Source: JADJVL01 sp046331545
GTDB taxonomy: Bacteria > Acidobacteriota > Holophagae > Holophagales > Holophagaceae
Assembly (NCBI GenBank): GCA_046331545.1
Contig: JAXLQR010000002.1
Span: forward strand, 1,922,001-1,986,000
Length of the DNA: 64,000 nt
Direction of reading: 5' to 3'
Shown here: positions 15,978 to 24,450 of the stretch, piece by piece
Layout of the letters: each line of letters starts with the position of its first letter
How positions within the stretch are numbered: the stretch's first letter is position 1
The notes under the pieces: generated by a model
The model's database searches: none
What the model was told of the DNA's origin: nothing
The model's input: the letters and a program-made list of their open reading frames with translations, nothing else
Translations under genes and position numbers: made by a program

Positions 15978-17167
15978 GGGACTCCGGCGGGCCCGCGGGC
16001 GGCGAGCCATCCTCTAGCTTGCTCCCTTCCGCGGCGGTCCGCATCCCGCAGGTCCTCGAGGCAGGCGGCCGGTCCGGACGCAACCCGCTGCAGGACCTCG
16101 GTGTTGCAGGCCTGAATGTCCCAGAAGCCGATGGCCCCGGCGAGGAAGGCGGCCACGGCCTCCTCGTTGGCGGCGTTGAGCAGGGCCGGGGCGGTGCCGC
16201 CGGCGCGGAGCGCGTCGAAAGCCAGACCCAGGCAAGGGAAGCGCGCCAGGTCCGGGGGCTCGAAGGTCCAGGTCCGCGCCTGGTCCCAGGGGTAGGGCGC
16301 GACTGGCCCGTCCAGTTTTTCGGGATAGAGCAGGGCGTACTGGATGGGCAGCTTCATGTCGTTGGCGCAGACCTGGAGCTGGTAGGTGCCGTCGTGGAAG
16401 CCCGCCATGGCGTGGACCTGGCTCTGGGCGTGCACCGTCACCGCGATCTGGTCGGCGCTGAGGCCGAAGAGCACCGCGGCCTCGATGACCTCCAGCCCCT
16501 TGTTCATGAGCGTCGCGCTGTCGATGGTGATCTTGGGGCCCATCTTCCAGGTGGGGTGGTTCAGCGCCTCCTCCCGGGTGGCGCGCTGGATCCGTTCCAG
16601 GGGCCAGTCCCGGAAGGGGCCGCCGCTGGCGGTGATGCGCACCTCCCGGATGGACGCCGGATCCCGCCCGTCCAGGAGCTGGTGCAGGGCCGCGTGCTCG
16701 CTGTCCACGGGCAGCAGTTCGCCGTCGCCGGCGGCCTCGGCGGCCTTCATCAGCGCGCCGCCCACCACCAGGGCCTCCTTGTTGGCCACGCAGACCCGGC
16801 GGCCGGCGCGCAGGGCCGCTTCGGTGCTCTCCAGGCCCGCGGCGCCCACCACGGCGGCCATCAGCGTGTCGGTCTCCGGATGCAGGGCGCAGGCCAGCAG
16901 CCCCGCGTCGCCATGGCGGACCTCGCACTCCGGGCCCAGCTCGGAGCCCAGCCAGGCCGCGTCCGCGGGGCTGGAGACGGAGACGAGGCGCGGGCGGAAC
17001 TCCCGGCACTGGGCGAGGAGCAGCTCCCTGTTCCGGCCCCCGGCGAGGGCGACGACCGAGAGCCGCCCCGGATGGGCGCGCACCACGTCCAGGGTGGAGG
17101 TGCCGATGGAGCCGGTGCAGCCCAGCACCGCCAGGCGGCGGGACGCGCCGGCGGGCCTAGTGGACAT
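15974..17167 (-). CDS. dxr: 1-deoxy-D-xylulose 5-phosphate reductoisomerase
   Basis: A 397-aa enzyme of the MEP pathway that converts DXP to 2-C-methyl-D-erythritol 4-phosphate using NADPH. Visible: the Rossmann motif LGCTGSIGTSTLDVV (15-29), NKEALVVGG, the metal/substrate region PVDSEHAALHQLL, ITASGGPFRDW, and NHPTWKMGPKITIDSATLMNKGLEVIEA. Length is normal. Its start overlaps cdsA by 11 nt and its stop overlaps rseP by 4 nt, so translation is probably coupled along the operon. Confidence 0.95.
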   Translation of the reverse strand: MSTRPAGASRRLAVLGCTGSIGTSTLDVVRAHPGRLSVVALAGGRNRELLLAQCREFRPRLVSVSSPADAAWLGSELGPECEVRHGDAGLLACALHPETDTLMAAVVGAAGLESTEAALRAGRRVCVANKEALVVGGALMKAAEAAGDGELLPVDSEHAALHQLLDGRDPASIREVRITASGGPFRDWPLERIQRATREEALNHPTWKMGPKITIDSATLMNKGLEVIEAAVLFGLSADQIAVTVHAQSQVHAMAGFHDGTYQLQVCANDMKLPIQYALLYPEKLDGPVAPYPWDQARTWTFEPPDLARFPCLGLAFDALRAGGTAPALLNAANEEAVAAFLAGAIGFWDIQACNTEVLQRVASGPAACLEDLRDADRRGREQARGWLAARGPAGVP

Positions 17168-18110
17168 AGACCAGGTAGGCGTACATCAGGGGCGCCGCGA
17201 AGACCAGGCTGTCCACCCGGTCGAGGATGCCCCCGTGGCCCGGGATGGAGACGCCGACGTTGCTGTCCTTCACGCCCGCGCTGCGCTTCCAGGTGCTCTC
17301 CACCAGGTCCCCGAGCTGGCCCGCGACGCCCAGCACCAGACCCATGCCCAAGGCGTAGAGCACGCTCCATTCCGGACAGACGGTGGCCTGCATCAGCCAC
17401 GCCCCGAGCAGGTTGCCCGCCACGTTGCCCGCGGCGCCCTCCCAGGACTTCTTGGGGCTGACCCGGGGCGCCAGCTTGTGGCGGCCGAAGGTGCTGCCGA
17501 CGAAGTAGGCGGCGGTGTCGCCGAACCACACGATGATGTAGAGGGCGAGGATGAGCCGGCTTCCGGTCCTGGGCAGCGTGCCCTCGAACTGGAAGAGCTT
17601 CTGCTGGAAGCCCAGGCCCAGGCCCATGTAGAGGGCCGCCAGCCAGGTGATGGCCTGGCTGGGCAGCGCCTTGTCCAGGTCCTTGTCGAAGAAGAGGGCG
17701 CCGAAGTGGATCACCAGCCCGCCCAGGACGAGGGCCAGCCAGAGGGGCAGCGCGGGGTCCGCGGAGGCGGCGCCCCGGTCGCTCGCGAAGTGCAGCAGCA
17801 GGAGCAGGGCCGCGGCCAGGCCGGCGGGGAAGGAGGGGTTGAAGCCCATCTTCCGCCCGATGAGGGTGAACTCCCGCACCCCGAGCCAGGTGCTTCCGGC
17901 CATGAGGGCGAAGTAGGCGTAGCGCCCCCACGGGGCGTCACCCCCGTACCAGAGCATGGCGAGGAAGAAGACCGCGAAGACGAGGGCGGTGCCCATGCGG
18001 ACCGCGAGGTTCCTCCGGTCCAGCCCCGGCTTCGGGGGCGGCGGGGCGGCCGCGGCGCCCGGCGCGGGGGCGGAGGGAGCGGGGACGGTCCGGTGCTTGG
18101 ATTTGGGCAT
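17157..18110 (-). CDS. cdsA: Phosphatidate cytidylyltransferase
   Basis: A 317-aa inner-membrane enzyme making CDP-diacylglycerol from phosphatidate and CTP. The CDS signature appears near the C-terminus as STWKRSAGVKDSNVG then IPGHGGILDRVDS, with the metal-binding aspartates. About eight hydrophobic helices follow a Pro/Ala-rich cytosolic N-terminus of 35 residues (unusually low in complexity). Located 6 nt after uppS and overlapping dxr. Confidence 0.93.
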   Translation of the reverse strand: MPKSKHRTVPAPSAPAPGAAAAPPPPKPGLDRRNLAVRMGTALVFAVFFLAMLWYGGDAPWGRYAYFALMAGSTWLGVREFTLIGRKMGFNPSFPAGLAAALLLLLHFASDRGAASADPALPLWLALVLGGLVIHFGALFFDKDLDKALPSQAITWLAALYMGLGLGFQQKLFQFEGTLPRTGSRLILALYIIVWFGDTAAYFVGSTFGRHKLAPRVSPKKSWEGAAGNVAGNLLGAWLMQATVCPEWSVLYALGMGLVLGVAGQLGDLVESTWKRSAGVKDSNVGVSIPGHGGILDRVDSLVFAAPLMYAYLVYVH

Positions 18111-18116
18111 GCAGCC

Positions 18117-18803
18117 TCACAGGCCGCCGAAGCGGCGTTCACGCTGGGCGTAGGCTTCCAGCGCCTCCTTCAGGCCCTCCCCCCGGAAGTCGGGCCAGAG
18201 GGTCTCGGTCACGTAGAACTCGGCATAGGCCGCCTGCCAGAGCAGGAAATTGGAGACGCGCAGCTCTCCGGACGTGCGGATGAGGAGGTCCACGTCCGGC
18301 GCGTCGCCGGTCCAGAGGCGGGCGCCGAAGGCGGCCTCGTCCAGGTCCCCCGGCGCCAGGCCGTCCTGGAGGCAGTGGCGGGCGGCGTTCAGGATCTCGA
18401 GGCGGGAACCGTAGTTCACCGCCAGGTGGAAGGTCATGCGGTCCAGGTGGGCCGTGCGCGCCTCCAGGGTGGCGATGTCGGCGGCCACCCCCGCGGGCAG
18501 GCCGGCCTTGTCGCCGATGTGGTGGAAGCGGATGCCGTTGTCGACGAGCTTGGGCACGAAGATGCGCAGGTACATCCGCAGCATGGTCATCAGGGCCGTG
18601 ACCTCGGCCGCCGGGCGCTTCCAGTTCTCGGTGCTGAAGGCATAGAGGCTCAGGTGGCGGATCCCGAGGCGGGCCGCCGTCTCCAGCACGTCGTCCACCG
18701 CCTGGACGCCCATCTTGTGCCCCTTGATGCGGGTCCACCCCCGCTGGGCCGCCCAGCGCCCGTTGCCGTCCATGATGATGGCGACGTGATGGGGGACGCT
18801 CAC
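18117..18803 (-). CDS. uppS: Undecaprenyl diphosphate synthase
   Basis: A 228-aa cis-prenyltransferase that builds the C55 carrier lipid for cell-wall and O-antigen synthesis. Catalytic-site motif IIMDGNGRWA (residues 9-18, Asp12), LYAFSTENWKRP, and the C-terminal RTSGELRVSNFLLWQAAYAEFYV are present. The start is GTG at 18803 with GGAG eight bases upstream; the open frame extends further upstream but without homology. It is the first gene of the envelope/isoprenoid operon. Confidence 0.93.
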   Translation of the reverse strand: MSVPHHVAIIMDGNGRWAAQRGWTRIKGHKMGVQAVDDVLETAARLGIRHLSLYAFSTENWKRPAAEVTALMTMLRMYLRIFVPKLVDNGIRFHHIGDKAGLPAGVAADIATLEARTAHLDRMTFHLAVNYGSRLEILNAARHCLQDGLAPGDLDEAAFGARLWTGDAPDVDLLIRTSGELRVSNFLLWQAAYAEFYVTETLWPDFRGEGLKEALEAYAQRERRFGGL

Positions 18804-19148
18804 GGACGGCGCTCCGGGGCCGTCGCCGGACGCCGCGCCCACGCCGCGCCCGAGGCCCGTGCGGGGCGCTGTGGACGGGGATCGGCGAGGCCGGTCGGGG
18901 ACATGGGCCCAGTATCGCTCGGATGCCCGCGATCCCCTAGGTCCGCGCCCCGGAGGACAGGCGTTCAAAGGGGCGCGGCCGAAGCGCGGAGAGGGTGGGA
19001 AAAAAGACTGAATATCCCGAGCCGGGCCATGAATTGGGCTGGAGATATCCCGCTCCGCCATCTAGGATGGGCTTCTCCTCATACGCGAAGACACGCCGCG
19101 CGCGGCAGGCTCCCTCCCCGCAACCCGTCCGCCCCGGTCCCGCCGACC
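18804..19148. other. Intergenic region between uppS and the GTPase-kinase gene
   Basis: 345 bp between divergent genes. It holds the candidate promoter at 19040-19068 for the rightward gene. The uppS-proximal half is GC-rich with no recognisable gene, repeat or clear leftward promoter. Confidence 0.4.
19040..19068 (+). promoter_or_regulatory. Putative promoter of GTPase-PAS-kinase gene
   Basis: TGGAGA (19040-19045), 17-bp spacer, TAGGAT (19063-19068), about 80 bp upstream of the ATG. The -10 hexamer and spacer are identical to those before nuoA and rplM. Confidence 0.45.
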
Positions 19149-21098
19149 ATGGTCCAGTTCAACACCCGAGCCAACGAGATCCTGCTGAAGCTGGTCTACT
19201 ACGGGCCAGGACTCTCGGGCAAGACGACCAACCTGCAGATCATGCATGCCATGTGCGCGGAGTCGAACAAGGGCGAGATGTTCAGCGTGAACACCCAGGA
19301 GGACCGCACGCTGTTCTTCGACCTCCTGCCCATCAACCTGGGCTACATCTACGGCAACGCCATCCACCTGCAGATCTATACCGTTCCGGGCCAGGTGCAG
19401 TACGACGCCAGCCGGCGCGTGGTGCTCGGGGGCGCCGACGGCGTGGTGTTCGTGGCGGACTCCAGTGAAGCCAAGATGCAGGACAACGTGGACTCGCTGT
19501 CGAACCTCTACCACAACCTCAACGCGAACCGGCTGAACATCAAGCAGATCCCCTTCGTCCTCCAGTACAACAAGCGGGACCTGCCGGACGCGATGGCGGT
19601 GGGCGTCATGAACCGCCGCCTGAACTTCCGGAACGTGCCCTACTTCGAGGCGGTGGCGAACAAGGGCGTCGGCGTGCTGGACACCTTCCTGGCCATCACC
19701 CGCGAGACCGTCTCCACGACGTTCCGGAAGTACCACCTGGACAAGAAGATCAAGGACTTCGACGAGATGCTCAACCTCATCGAGTCCAACCTGCGGGGCA
19801 GCATGCTCGAGCCCACCATGCTCGCCGAGGCGCCCAGGCCCGAGAGCACCGTGCTGCGCCACAGCAACGTCTCGGTGGAGGACCTGCAGCCGGGCAAGGT
19901 GGCGGACGCCAGCGAGCTGCTGGAGGACGCCCTCAAGGCCAACATGGAGACCGCCCGGCTCTACTCCGAGCTGAAGGCCGCCAAGGACGCCCTGGAGCAG
20001 AAGGGCGCCGAGATGGCCCAGCTCAACGCCCAGCTCGAGCGGGCCAACGCCGACAACCTCAAGACGCGGCGCTACCTCGAGAGCCTCATCCAGAGCGTGG
20101 GCGAGGCCATCGTCTCCTTCGGCCCCGACGGCAAGATCCTCACCTGGAACAACGCCGCCGAGCGGATCTTCGGGTACAGTCGCGCGGAGGTGGCCGGCCA
20201 GGGGCTCGCCCTCATCACTCCGCCGGCCCTCGCGGCGGAGACGGACCAGGCCATGGCCGTGGTGACCCAGGGCCAGGCCCTGAAGGACGTGCAGACGGTG
20301 CGCCTGAGGAAGGACGGCCGCGAGTTCCCGGCCTCCATCACCTACGCGCCGGTGAAGGGGGCCGACGACCGGATCCTGGCCTTCTCCGCCGTCATCCGGG
20401 ACCTGGACGAGCAGAAGGCCCTCGAGCGCAGGCTGCATGAGTCGGAGGCCCAGGTGGGCCTCGGCCGGCTGCTGGGGCCGGTGTTCAACGACCTCGTGGG
20501 GCGCCTCGCCCCGCTCCAGATCCAGGCCAAGGCCATCCAGGAGAGTTCGGTGGACACGGCCCACACCGGCCAGCTCAACCGGCTGGTCCAGGGCCTCGAC
20601 ACCCTCTCGGCGCGCCTGCGGCCGCTGATGATGATCCTCACGCCCCCCTCGCCCAGGCGCGAGCCGGCCTCGCTCAACGCCCTGGCCCAGGAGGCCGCGA
20701 AGAAGGTCGAGATGGAGGCCGCCGCCGCGGGCGTCTCCCTGGAGACGGCCCTGGACCCCAACGCGGGCACGACGGCCTTCGACGCCGAGCAGGTCCGGGA
20801 GGCCCTCGCCGGCCTGCTGCGGAACGCCATCCAGAACGCCGCCCGGTCGCCGCAGCGGAGGATCCGCCTCGCCACCCGCGTCGCCCCCACCGCCTTCCAC
20901 ATCGTCGTCCAGGACACCGGTCCCCTGGTGCCTCCCGCGGAGCAGGCCCGCTACTTCGACCTGGCCTCGGCGGAAGGTCCCGAGAGCCTGGGCCGCGTGC
21001 TGGCGGCCACGGTCCTCCGCCAGCACGGGGGCCGGATCGCCCTGCGCAGCCAGGAAGGCGCCGGGAACGCGGTGCTGGGAGAGCTACCCTTCGGCTGA
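19149..21098 (+). CDS. MglA-like GTPase fused to PAS and degenerate histidine kinase
   Basis: A 649-aa fusion. Residues 1-200 are an MglA/Ras-like GTPase: P-loop GPGLSGKTT (19-27), TVPGQ in place of DxxG (as in MglA), and NKRD for guanine recognition. Then a coiled coil (about 255-305), a PAS domain (308-425, IVSFGPDGKILTWNNAAERIFGYS) and a kinase-like part (430-649). At the H-box position the sequence is GLGRLLGPVFNDLVGRL with no histidine, while an N-box-like LLRNAIQNA (about 556) and DTG (about 589) remain. It thus may bind ATP but not autophosphorylate. The ATG at 19149 starts the GTPase at its usual position. No MglB partner is nearby. The 3' end overlaps the convergent aminotransferase gene by 15 bp. 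Confidence 0.85.
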   Translation: MVQFNTRANEILLKLVYYGPGLSGKTTNLQIMHAMCAESNKGEMFSVNTQEDRTLFFDLLPINLGYIYGNAIHLQIYTVPGQVQYDASRRVVLGGADGVVFVADSSEAKMQDNVDSLSNLYHNLNANRLNIKQIPFVLQYNKRDLPDAMAVGVMNRRLNFRNVPYFEAVANKGVGVLDTFLAITRETVSTTFRKYHLDKKIKDFDEMLNLIESNLRGSMLEPTMLAEAPRPESTVLRHSNVSVEDLQPGKVADASELLEDALKANMETARLYSELKAAKDALEQKGAEMAQLNAQLERANADNLKTRRYLESLIQSVGEAIVSFGPDGKILTWNNAAERIFGYSRAEVAGQGLALITPPALAAETDQAMAVVTQGQALKDVQTVRLRKDGREFPASITYAPVKGADDRILAFSAVIRDLDEQKALERRLHESEAQVGLGRLLGPVFNDLVGRLAPLQIQAKAIQESSVDTAHTGQLNRLVQGLDTLSARLRPLMMILTPPSPRREPASLNALAQEAAKKVEMEAAAAGVSLETALDPNAGTTAFDAEQVREALAGLLRNAIQNAARSPQRRIRLATRVAPTAFHIVVQDTGPLVPPAEQARYFDLASAEGPESLGRVLAATVLRQHGGRIALRSQEGAGNAVLGELPFG

Positions 21099-22322
21099 GG
21101 CGGCCCCGCCCTCCCCCACCACGTCCGCGTAGGCCTCGGCGAAGCGCTCCGCGTCCGCGGCCCGGAGCCCGCAGATGCCGACCCTCAATCCTTCGGGGAT
21201 CGGCACGACGAAGACGCCCCGCGCCTTGAGCCCCTCCGCCACGCCGGCCGGATCCCCGGCCGGGAGGGTCACGAAGAAGCCCCCCTGCCAGGCGAGCCCG
21301 CGAAGCCGGCGCGACCGCAGCGCGGCGGAGAGGGCCAGGGCCCGGGATTCCAGGACCTGGGACCAGTGCCGGTGCTCGTCGTTGAGGCGCGCCTGGGCCT
21401 TGCCGTCCCGGGCCAGCCGCGCCACCAGGGCCTGGGGCGCCTTGGGAGCGTTGGAGAAGGCGCCGCGGCAGGACATGCTGAGGGCCGACTGGAGACCGGG
21501 ATCCTCGGACCAGGGGAACACCAGGGCGCCCGCCCGGGCCCCATAGAGGGTCAGGGCCTTGGAGATGGAGAGGGAGGCCCCCACCAGCACCTCACCCTCC
21601 CGGGCGAAGGCGGCGTAGTCCTGGAGGGCATGGTCCACCTCCGCGGGGCTGGCGGCGTATTCGAGGTAGGCGAGGTCCAGCAGCAGGGTGACCGGACCGT
21701 GGCGGGCGGCCTCCCGCAGGGCGCGCATGAGGATGGCGCGCCCCTGGGGGCTGGAGCTCCGGCCGGTCGGGTTGTGGCACGGGTCGTTGAACCACACGAG
21801 CATGCGCCCCTGGCGGTGCATCTGGCCCTCGAAGATGTCCTTGAGCTGGGCCGGGTCGAAGCCGTGGCCGGCTTCGGGCTGGGGGAAGGTGTCCAGGCGC
21901 GCGCCCTGCTCCGCGCAGATCGTGGCGTAGGGGCCCCAATAGGGAGCCAGGGTCATCACCGCCTCGCCGGGTTCGAGGAAGTTGCGGATGGAGAGCGCCA
22001 GGGCCCCCGTGCCGCCGGGGGTGGCGCACCCCACGCCGTGGCCGGGGAGGTCGGGCCAGTACCTCTGGACGAGGGCGGTGAGGAAGGCGCGATCGCCGGC
22101 GATGGGCGCGTAGGGGGCGATGTCCAGCCTCCCCAGCTCGCGGTAGAGGTCCATCACGGTGTCCAGCACCACCAGCTGGCCCTGGTCGTCCAGCAGCGCC
22201 CCGACGGTGGCGTTGATCACGGGCTCGCCGCCGGCCCTGCGGAGGTTCGCCTCGGCGTTCAGCGCGAAGATCGGATCGTCGCCCGGGAAGTTCCGCCGGG
22301 ACGGGAGGAGCTGGGGGAGCAT
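21084..22322 (-). CDS. Class I/II pyridoxal-phosphate aminotransferase
   Basis: A 412-aa fold-type I aminotransferase. NPTG in WFNDPCHNPTGRSS, LLDLAYLEY and the PLP lysine in GASLSISKALTLYGARAG are visible. The FPGDDPIFALNAEA opening and overall layout resemble aspartate/aromatic aminotransferases. The start is taken as ATG 22322, where homology begins; an in-frame ATG at 22367 is possible, and neither has a good ribosome-binding site. Substrate cannot be assigned. Divergent from the gamma-carbonic anhydrase gene. Confidence 0.85.
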   Translation of the reverse strand: MLPQLLPSRRNFPGDDPIFALNAEANLRRAGGEPVINATVGALLDDQGQLVVLDTVMDLYRELGRLDIAPYAPIAGDRAFLTALVQRYWPDLPGHGVGCATPGGTGALALSIRNFLEPGEAVMTLAPYWGPYATICAEQGARLDTFPQPEAGHGFDPAQLKDIFEGQMHRQGRMLVWFNDPCHNPTGRSSSPQGRAILMRALREAARHGPVTLLLDLAYLEYAASPAEVDHALQDYAAFAREGEVLVGASLSISKALTLYGARAGALVFPWSEDPGLQSALSMSCRGAFSNAPKAPQALVARLARDGKAQARLNDEHRHWSQVLESRALALSAALRSRRLRGLAWQGGFFVTLPAGDPAGVAEGLKARGVFVVPIPEGLRVGICGLRAADAERFAEAYADVVGEGGAASAEG

Positions 22323-22396
22323 GGGAGGTAGCTTACCCGCGGTCAGCCCTCGGTGGACTTGCGGCATCCTGGAGGATTCCCGCCCGGAGGCCCGCC

Positions 22397-22978
22397 ATGA
22401 TCCGTCCCTTCCAAGGCATCGTGCCCGCGATCGGGTCCCGGGTCTTCGTGGCCGACAGCGCCCTGGTCCTGGGCGACGTGGAGGTCGGGGACGACAGCTC
22501 CATTTGGTTCAACTGCGTGGTCCGGGGGGACGTCAACTGGATCCGCATCGGGGCGAGGTCGAACGTCCAGGACATGTGCTGCATCCACGTCACCAACGCG
22601 AAATGGCCCACGGTGATCGGGGACGAGGTGAGCCTCGCCCACAACGTCATGCTCCACGGCTGCACCCTCGGGCGGGGGGTCCTGGTGGGCATGAGCACCA
22701 CCATCATGGACGGCGCCGTGGTCGGCGAAGGCTGCCTCGTGGCCGCGGGCAGCCTCCTGCGGGAGGGCTTCCAGGCCCCTCCCCACACCCTGGTGGCCGG
22801 CTGGCCCGCGGAGGTGAAGAAGGACCTGACGCCCGCCCAGCGGGAGCTGGTGCGGGGCATCTGGCCCCGCTACGTGCGGTACAAGGAGGCCTACTTCGCC
22901 GACGGCTGGGCCGTGGCGGAGGCGCCCCGGGTCCCGGCGCCCAGGCCAGGGTTCCGGGAAGGGCATCCCTTCCCCTGA
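22397..22978 (+). CDS. Gamma-carbonic anhydrase family protein
   Basis: A 193-aa left-handed beta-helix (hexapeptide repeat) protein. The three zinc/iron histidines expected of gamma-class carbonic anhydrases are present: His64 (CCIHV), His82 and His87 (LAHNVMLHG). Repeats such as IGDEVSLAHNVML and LGRGVLVGMSTTIMDGAVVGEG form the coil; a C-terminal helix follows. The family includes true carbonic anhydrases and YrdA/CaiE-type proteins of unclear activity, so catalysis is not certain. ATG at 22397. Confidence 0.88.
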   Translation: MIRPFQGIVPAIGSRVFVADSALVLGDVEVGDDSSIWFNCVVRGDVNWIRIGARSNVQDMCCIHVTNAKWPTVIGDEVSLAHNVMLHGCTLGRGVLVGMSTTIMDGAVVGEGCLVAAGSLLREGFQAPPHTLVAGWPAEVKKDLTPAQRELVRGIWPRYVRYKEAYFADGWAVAEAPRVPAPRPGFREGHPFP

Positions 22979-23042
22979 TCGGGCTTGCGGAACGCGGGGA
23001 TTCCCCGGATAGACTGTTGGCCCACCCCCCCAACCCTCGTCC

Positions 23043-24128
23043 ATGCGGCCCCACCTCATCCTTCGTGTCCACGCCGATGCGCGCCTGGGCCTGGGGCATG
23101 TGGCCCGGGCCCTCGCGATCAGCGAGGCCTGGCGGGCCCTCGGGTCGGCCCACCGCCAGGAGGCCCCCTGCCTCCTGGCGATCTCCGGCGACGCCCGGGC
23201 CCGGCGCGTGGGCGCGGGCAGGCACCCCTTCCTGGACCAGGGCCTTCCGCTGCCGGTGGTGGACCTGGGGGAGGACCTGCATGCGCCCCTGCCCAAGGAC
23301 CTGTCGCCGAAGGTGGTCCTGGTGGACCAGTGGGACGCCGCCCCGGCCTTCCTCGAGGCCCTGCGGCCCGCGAAAGTGGCCGTCATGGAGGACGACACCG
23401 ACGTCCACGAGGCGGCGGACCTGCTCTTCCAGCCCTACCTCGAAGGGGTGAAGTGGCCGGACCACCCCGTGAAGACCGTGAACGGGCGCAAGGTGCGGCC
23501 CTTCGAGACCCAGCACGGAACCTGCCGGGTGCTCCGGGGCGCGGGCTACATCGCGGTCTCCCCGGCGGCGATGGAGCTCCGGCCCCGGCGGCATCCCCTC
23601 CAGCCCCTCGCGTCCCACAAGCTGCTGGTCACCTTCGGCGGCAGCGACGGCCCCGGACTGGCGCGACGCGCCTTCGAGGTGATGGAGGGCCTCCAGGCCG
23701 GGGACCGGTGGCGGGGCACCTGCACCATCCTGGCGCCCTCCGGCCTCGACCTCGCGCCCTTCCCCGGATGCACGATCCTCGCGGCCCTGCCCGACCTCAC
23801 CCGGCGGATCCCCGAGTACGACGCGGTCTGGTGCAGCGCGGGGATCACCCTGGCGGAGGCCCTGTGCATGGGCGTCCCGGCGGCGGCCTGGGGCCAGAAC
23901 GAGCGGCAGCACCAGATCATCGCGGACCTCGCCCAGGCCGCGGGCTGCTTCGACCTCGGCGTCGGGCCCGAGGCGGACCTGGCCACCACCGCCGAGGCCC
24001 TCGCCCGCTGGCTCGGCCCCGAGGGGCAGGAGACCCGCCAGGAGCAGAGCCGGGACGGCATGGCCCTGGTGGACGGGCTGGGGGCCAGCAGGATCGCCCA
24101 GGAACTCTGGGCCTTGGCCCAGGGTTGA
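23043..24128 (+). CDS. PseG-like nucleotide-sugar hydrolase / GT-B glycosyltransferase
   Basis: A 361-aa two-domain GT-B protein. The N-terminal VHADARLGLGHVARALAISEAWR (8-30) and the C-terminal WCSAGITLAEALCMGVPAAAWGQNERQHQIIADL match PseG, which hydrolyses UDP-2,4-diacetamido-trideoxy sugars in pseudaminic-acid synthesis, and related MurG-like enzymes. Here it stands alone with no pse genes nearby, so the substrate is uncertain. A weak promoter candidate (TTGCGG at 22985, TAGACT at 23010, 19-bp spacer) precedes it. Its last 33 coding bases plus 13 bases downstream are duplicated about 120 bp further on. Confidence 0.75.
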   Translation: MRPHLILRVHADARLGLGHVARALAISEAWRALGSAHRQEAPCLLAISGDARARRVGAGRHPFLDQGLPLPVVDLGEDLHAPLPKDLSPKVVLVDQWDAAPAFLEALRPAKVAVMEDDTDVHEAADLLFQPYLEGVKWPDHPVKTVNGRKVRPFETQHGTCRVLRGAGYIAVSPAAMELRPRRHPLQPLASHKLLVTFGGSDGPGLARRAFEVMEGLQAGDRWRGTCTILAPSGLDLAPFPGCTILAALPDLTRRIPEYDAVWCSAGITLAEALCMGVPAAAWGQNERQHQIIADLAQAAGCFDLGVGPEADLATTAEALARWLGPEGQETRQEQSRDGMALVDGLGASRIAQELWALAQG

Positions 24129-24140
24129 AGCCACCGCGCG
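24095..24140 (+). repeat. 46-bp direct repeat, copy 1 (3' end of PseG-like gene)
   Basis: Covers the last codons of the PseG-like gene (QELWALAQG and stop) and 12 downstream bases. The second copy at 24217-24262 differs at two positions only. Confidence 0.85.
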
Positions 24141-24170
24141 AATGCCGCCCTCCTCGCCGGGTCCCGGCTT

Positions 24171-24195
24171 CGCGGAGGACATCAAGTCCTCCGCG
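24171..24195 (+). terminator. Hairpin downstream of PseG-like gene
   Basis: CGCGGAGGAC - ATCAA - GTCCTCCGCG, a perfect 10-bp stem with a 5-nt loop, 43 nt after the stop codon and between the two repeat copies. No T-run follows; it may terminate or protect the transcript end. Confidence 0.5.
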
Positions 24196-24216
24196 ACGCC
24201 ACCCGGCGGTCGGGCG

Positions 24217-24262
24217 CGCCCAGGAGCTCTGGGCCCTGGCCCAGGGTTGAAGCCACCGCGCG
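24217..24262 (+). repeat. 46-bp direct repeat, copy 2
   Basis: Matches 24095-24140 with two substitutions, 122 bp downstream. It repeats the end of the preceding coding sequence including its TGA, but is not attached to a gene. Confidence 0.85.
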
Positions 24263-24329
24263 GGTTCGGCCCTCCCCGTCGGGTCCTCGGGCCGTCCCGG
24301 ACCTAACCCTGTCCGGCCTAAAAACTTCC

Positions 24330-24358
24330 TTGACCCTCCCGGGCCCGGACGATAGGAT
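24330..24358 (+). promoter_or_regulatory. rplM-rpsI promoter
   Basis: TTGACC (24330-24335), 17-bp spacer, TAGGAT (24353-24358). This is the best promoter match in the window; it leaves a leader of about 85 nt before rplM. Confidence 0.75.
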
Positions 24359-24450
24359 TTTCGTTCTGCGCTTCCGCCGTGGGCGGCCTGCGCATGACCG
24401 CGGTTCGCAGCACGCAGCACCCTGTTTCGCCGGTTTTTCGGAGTCTGGCC

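Larger units (their letters stand above)
24129..24450. other. Intergenic region before rplM
   Basis: 322 bp without a gene. It contains copy 2 of a 46-bp repeat, a 10-bp hairpin at 24171-24195, the rplM promoter at 24330-24358 and the untranslated leader of rplM. The leader includes a small potential hairpin CCGCC-GTG-GGCGG near 24376. Confidence 0.6.
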
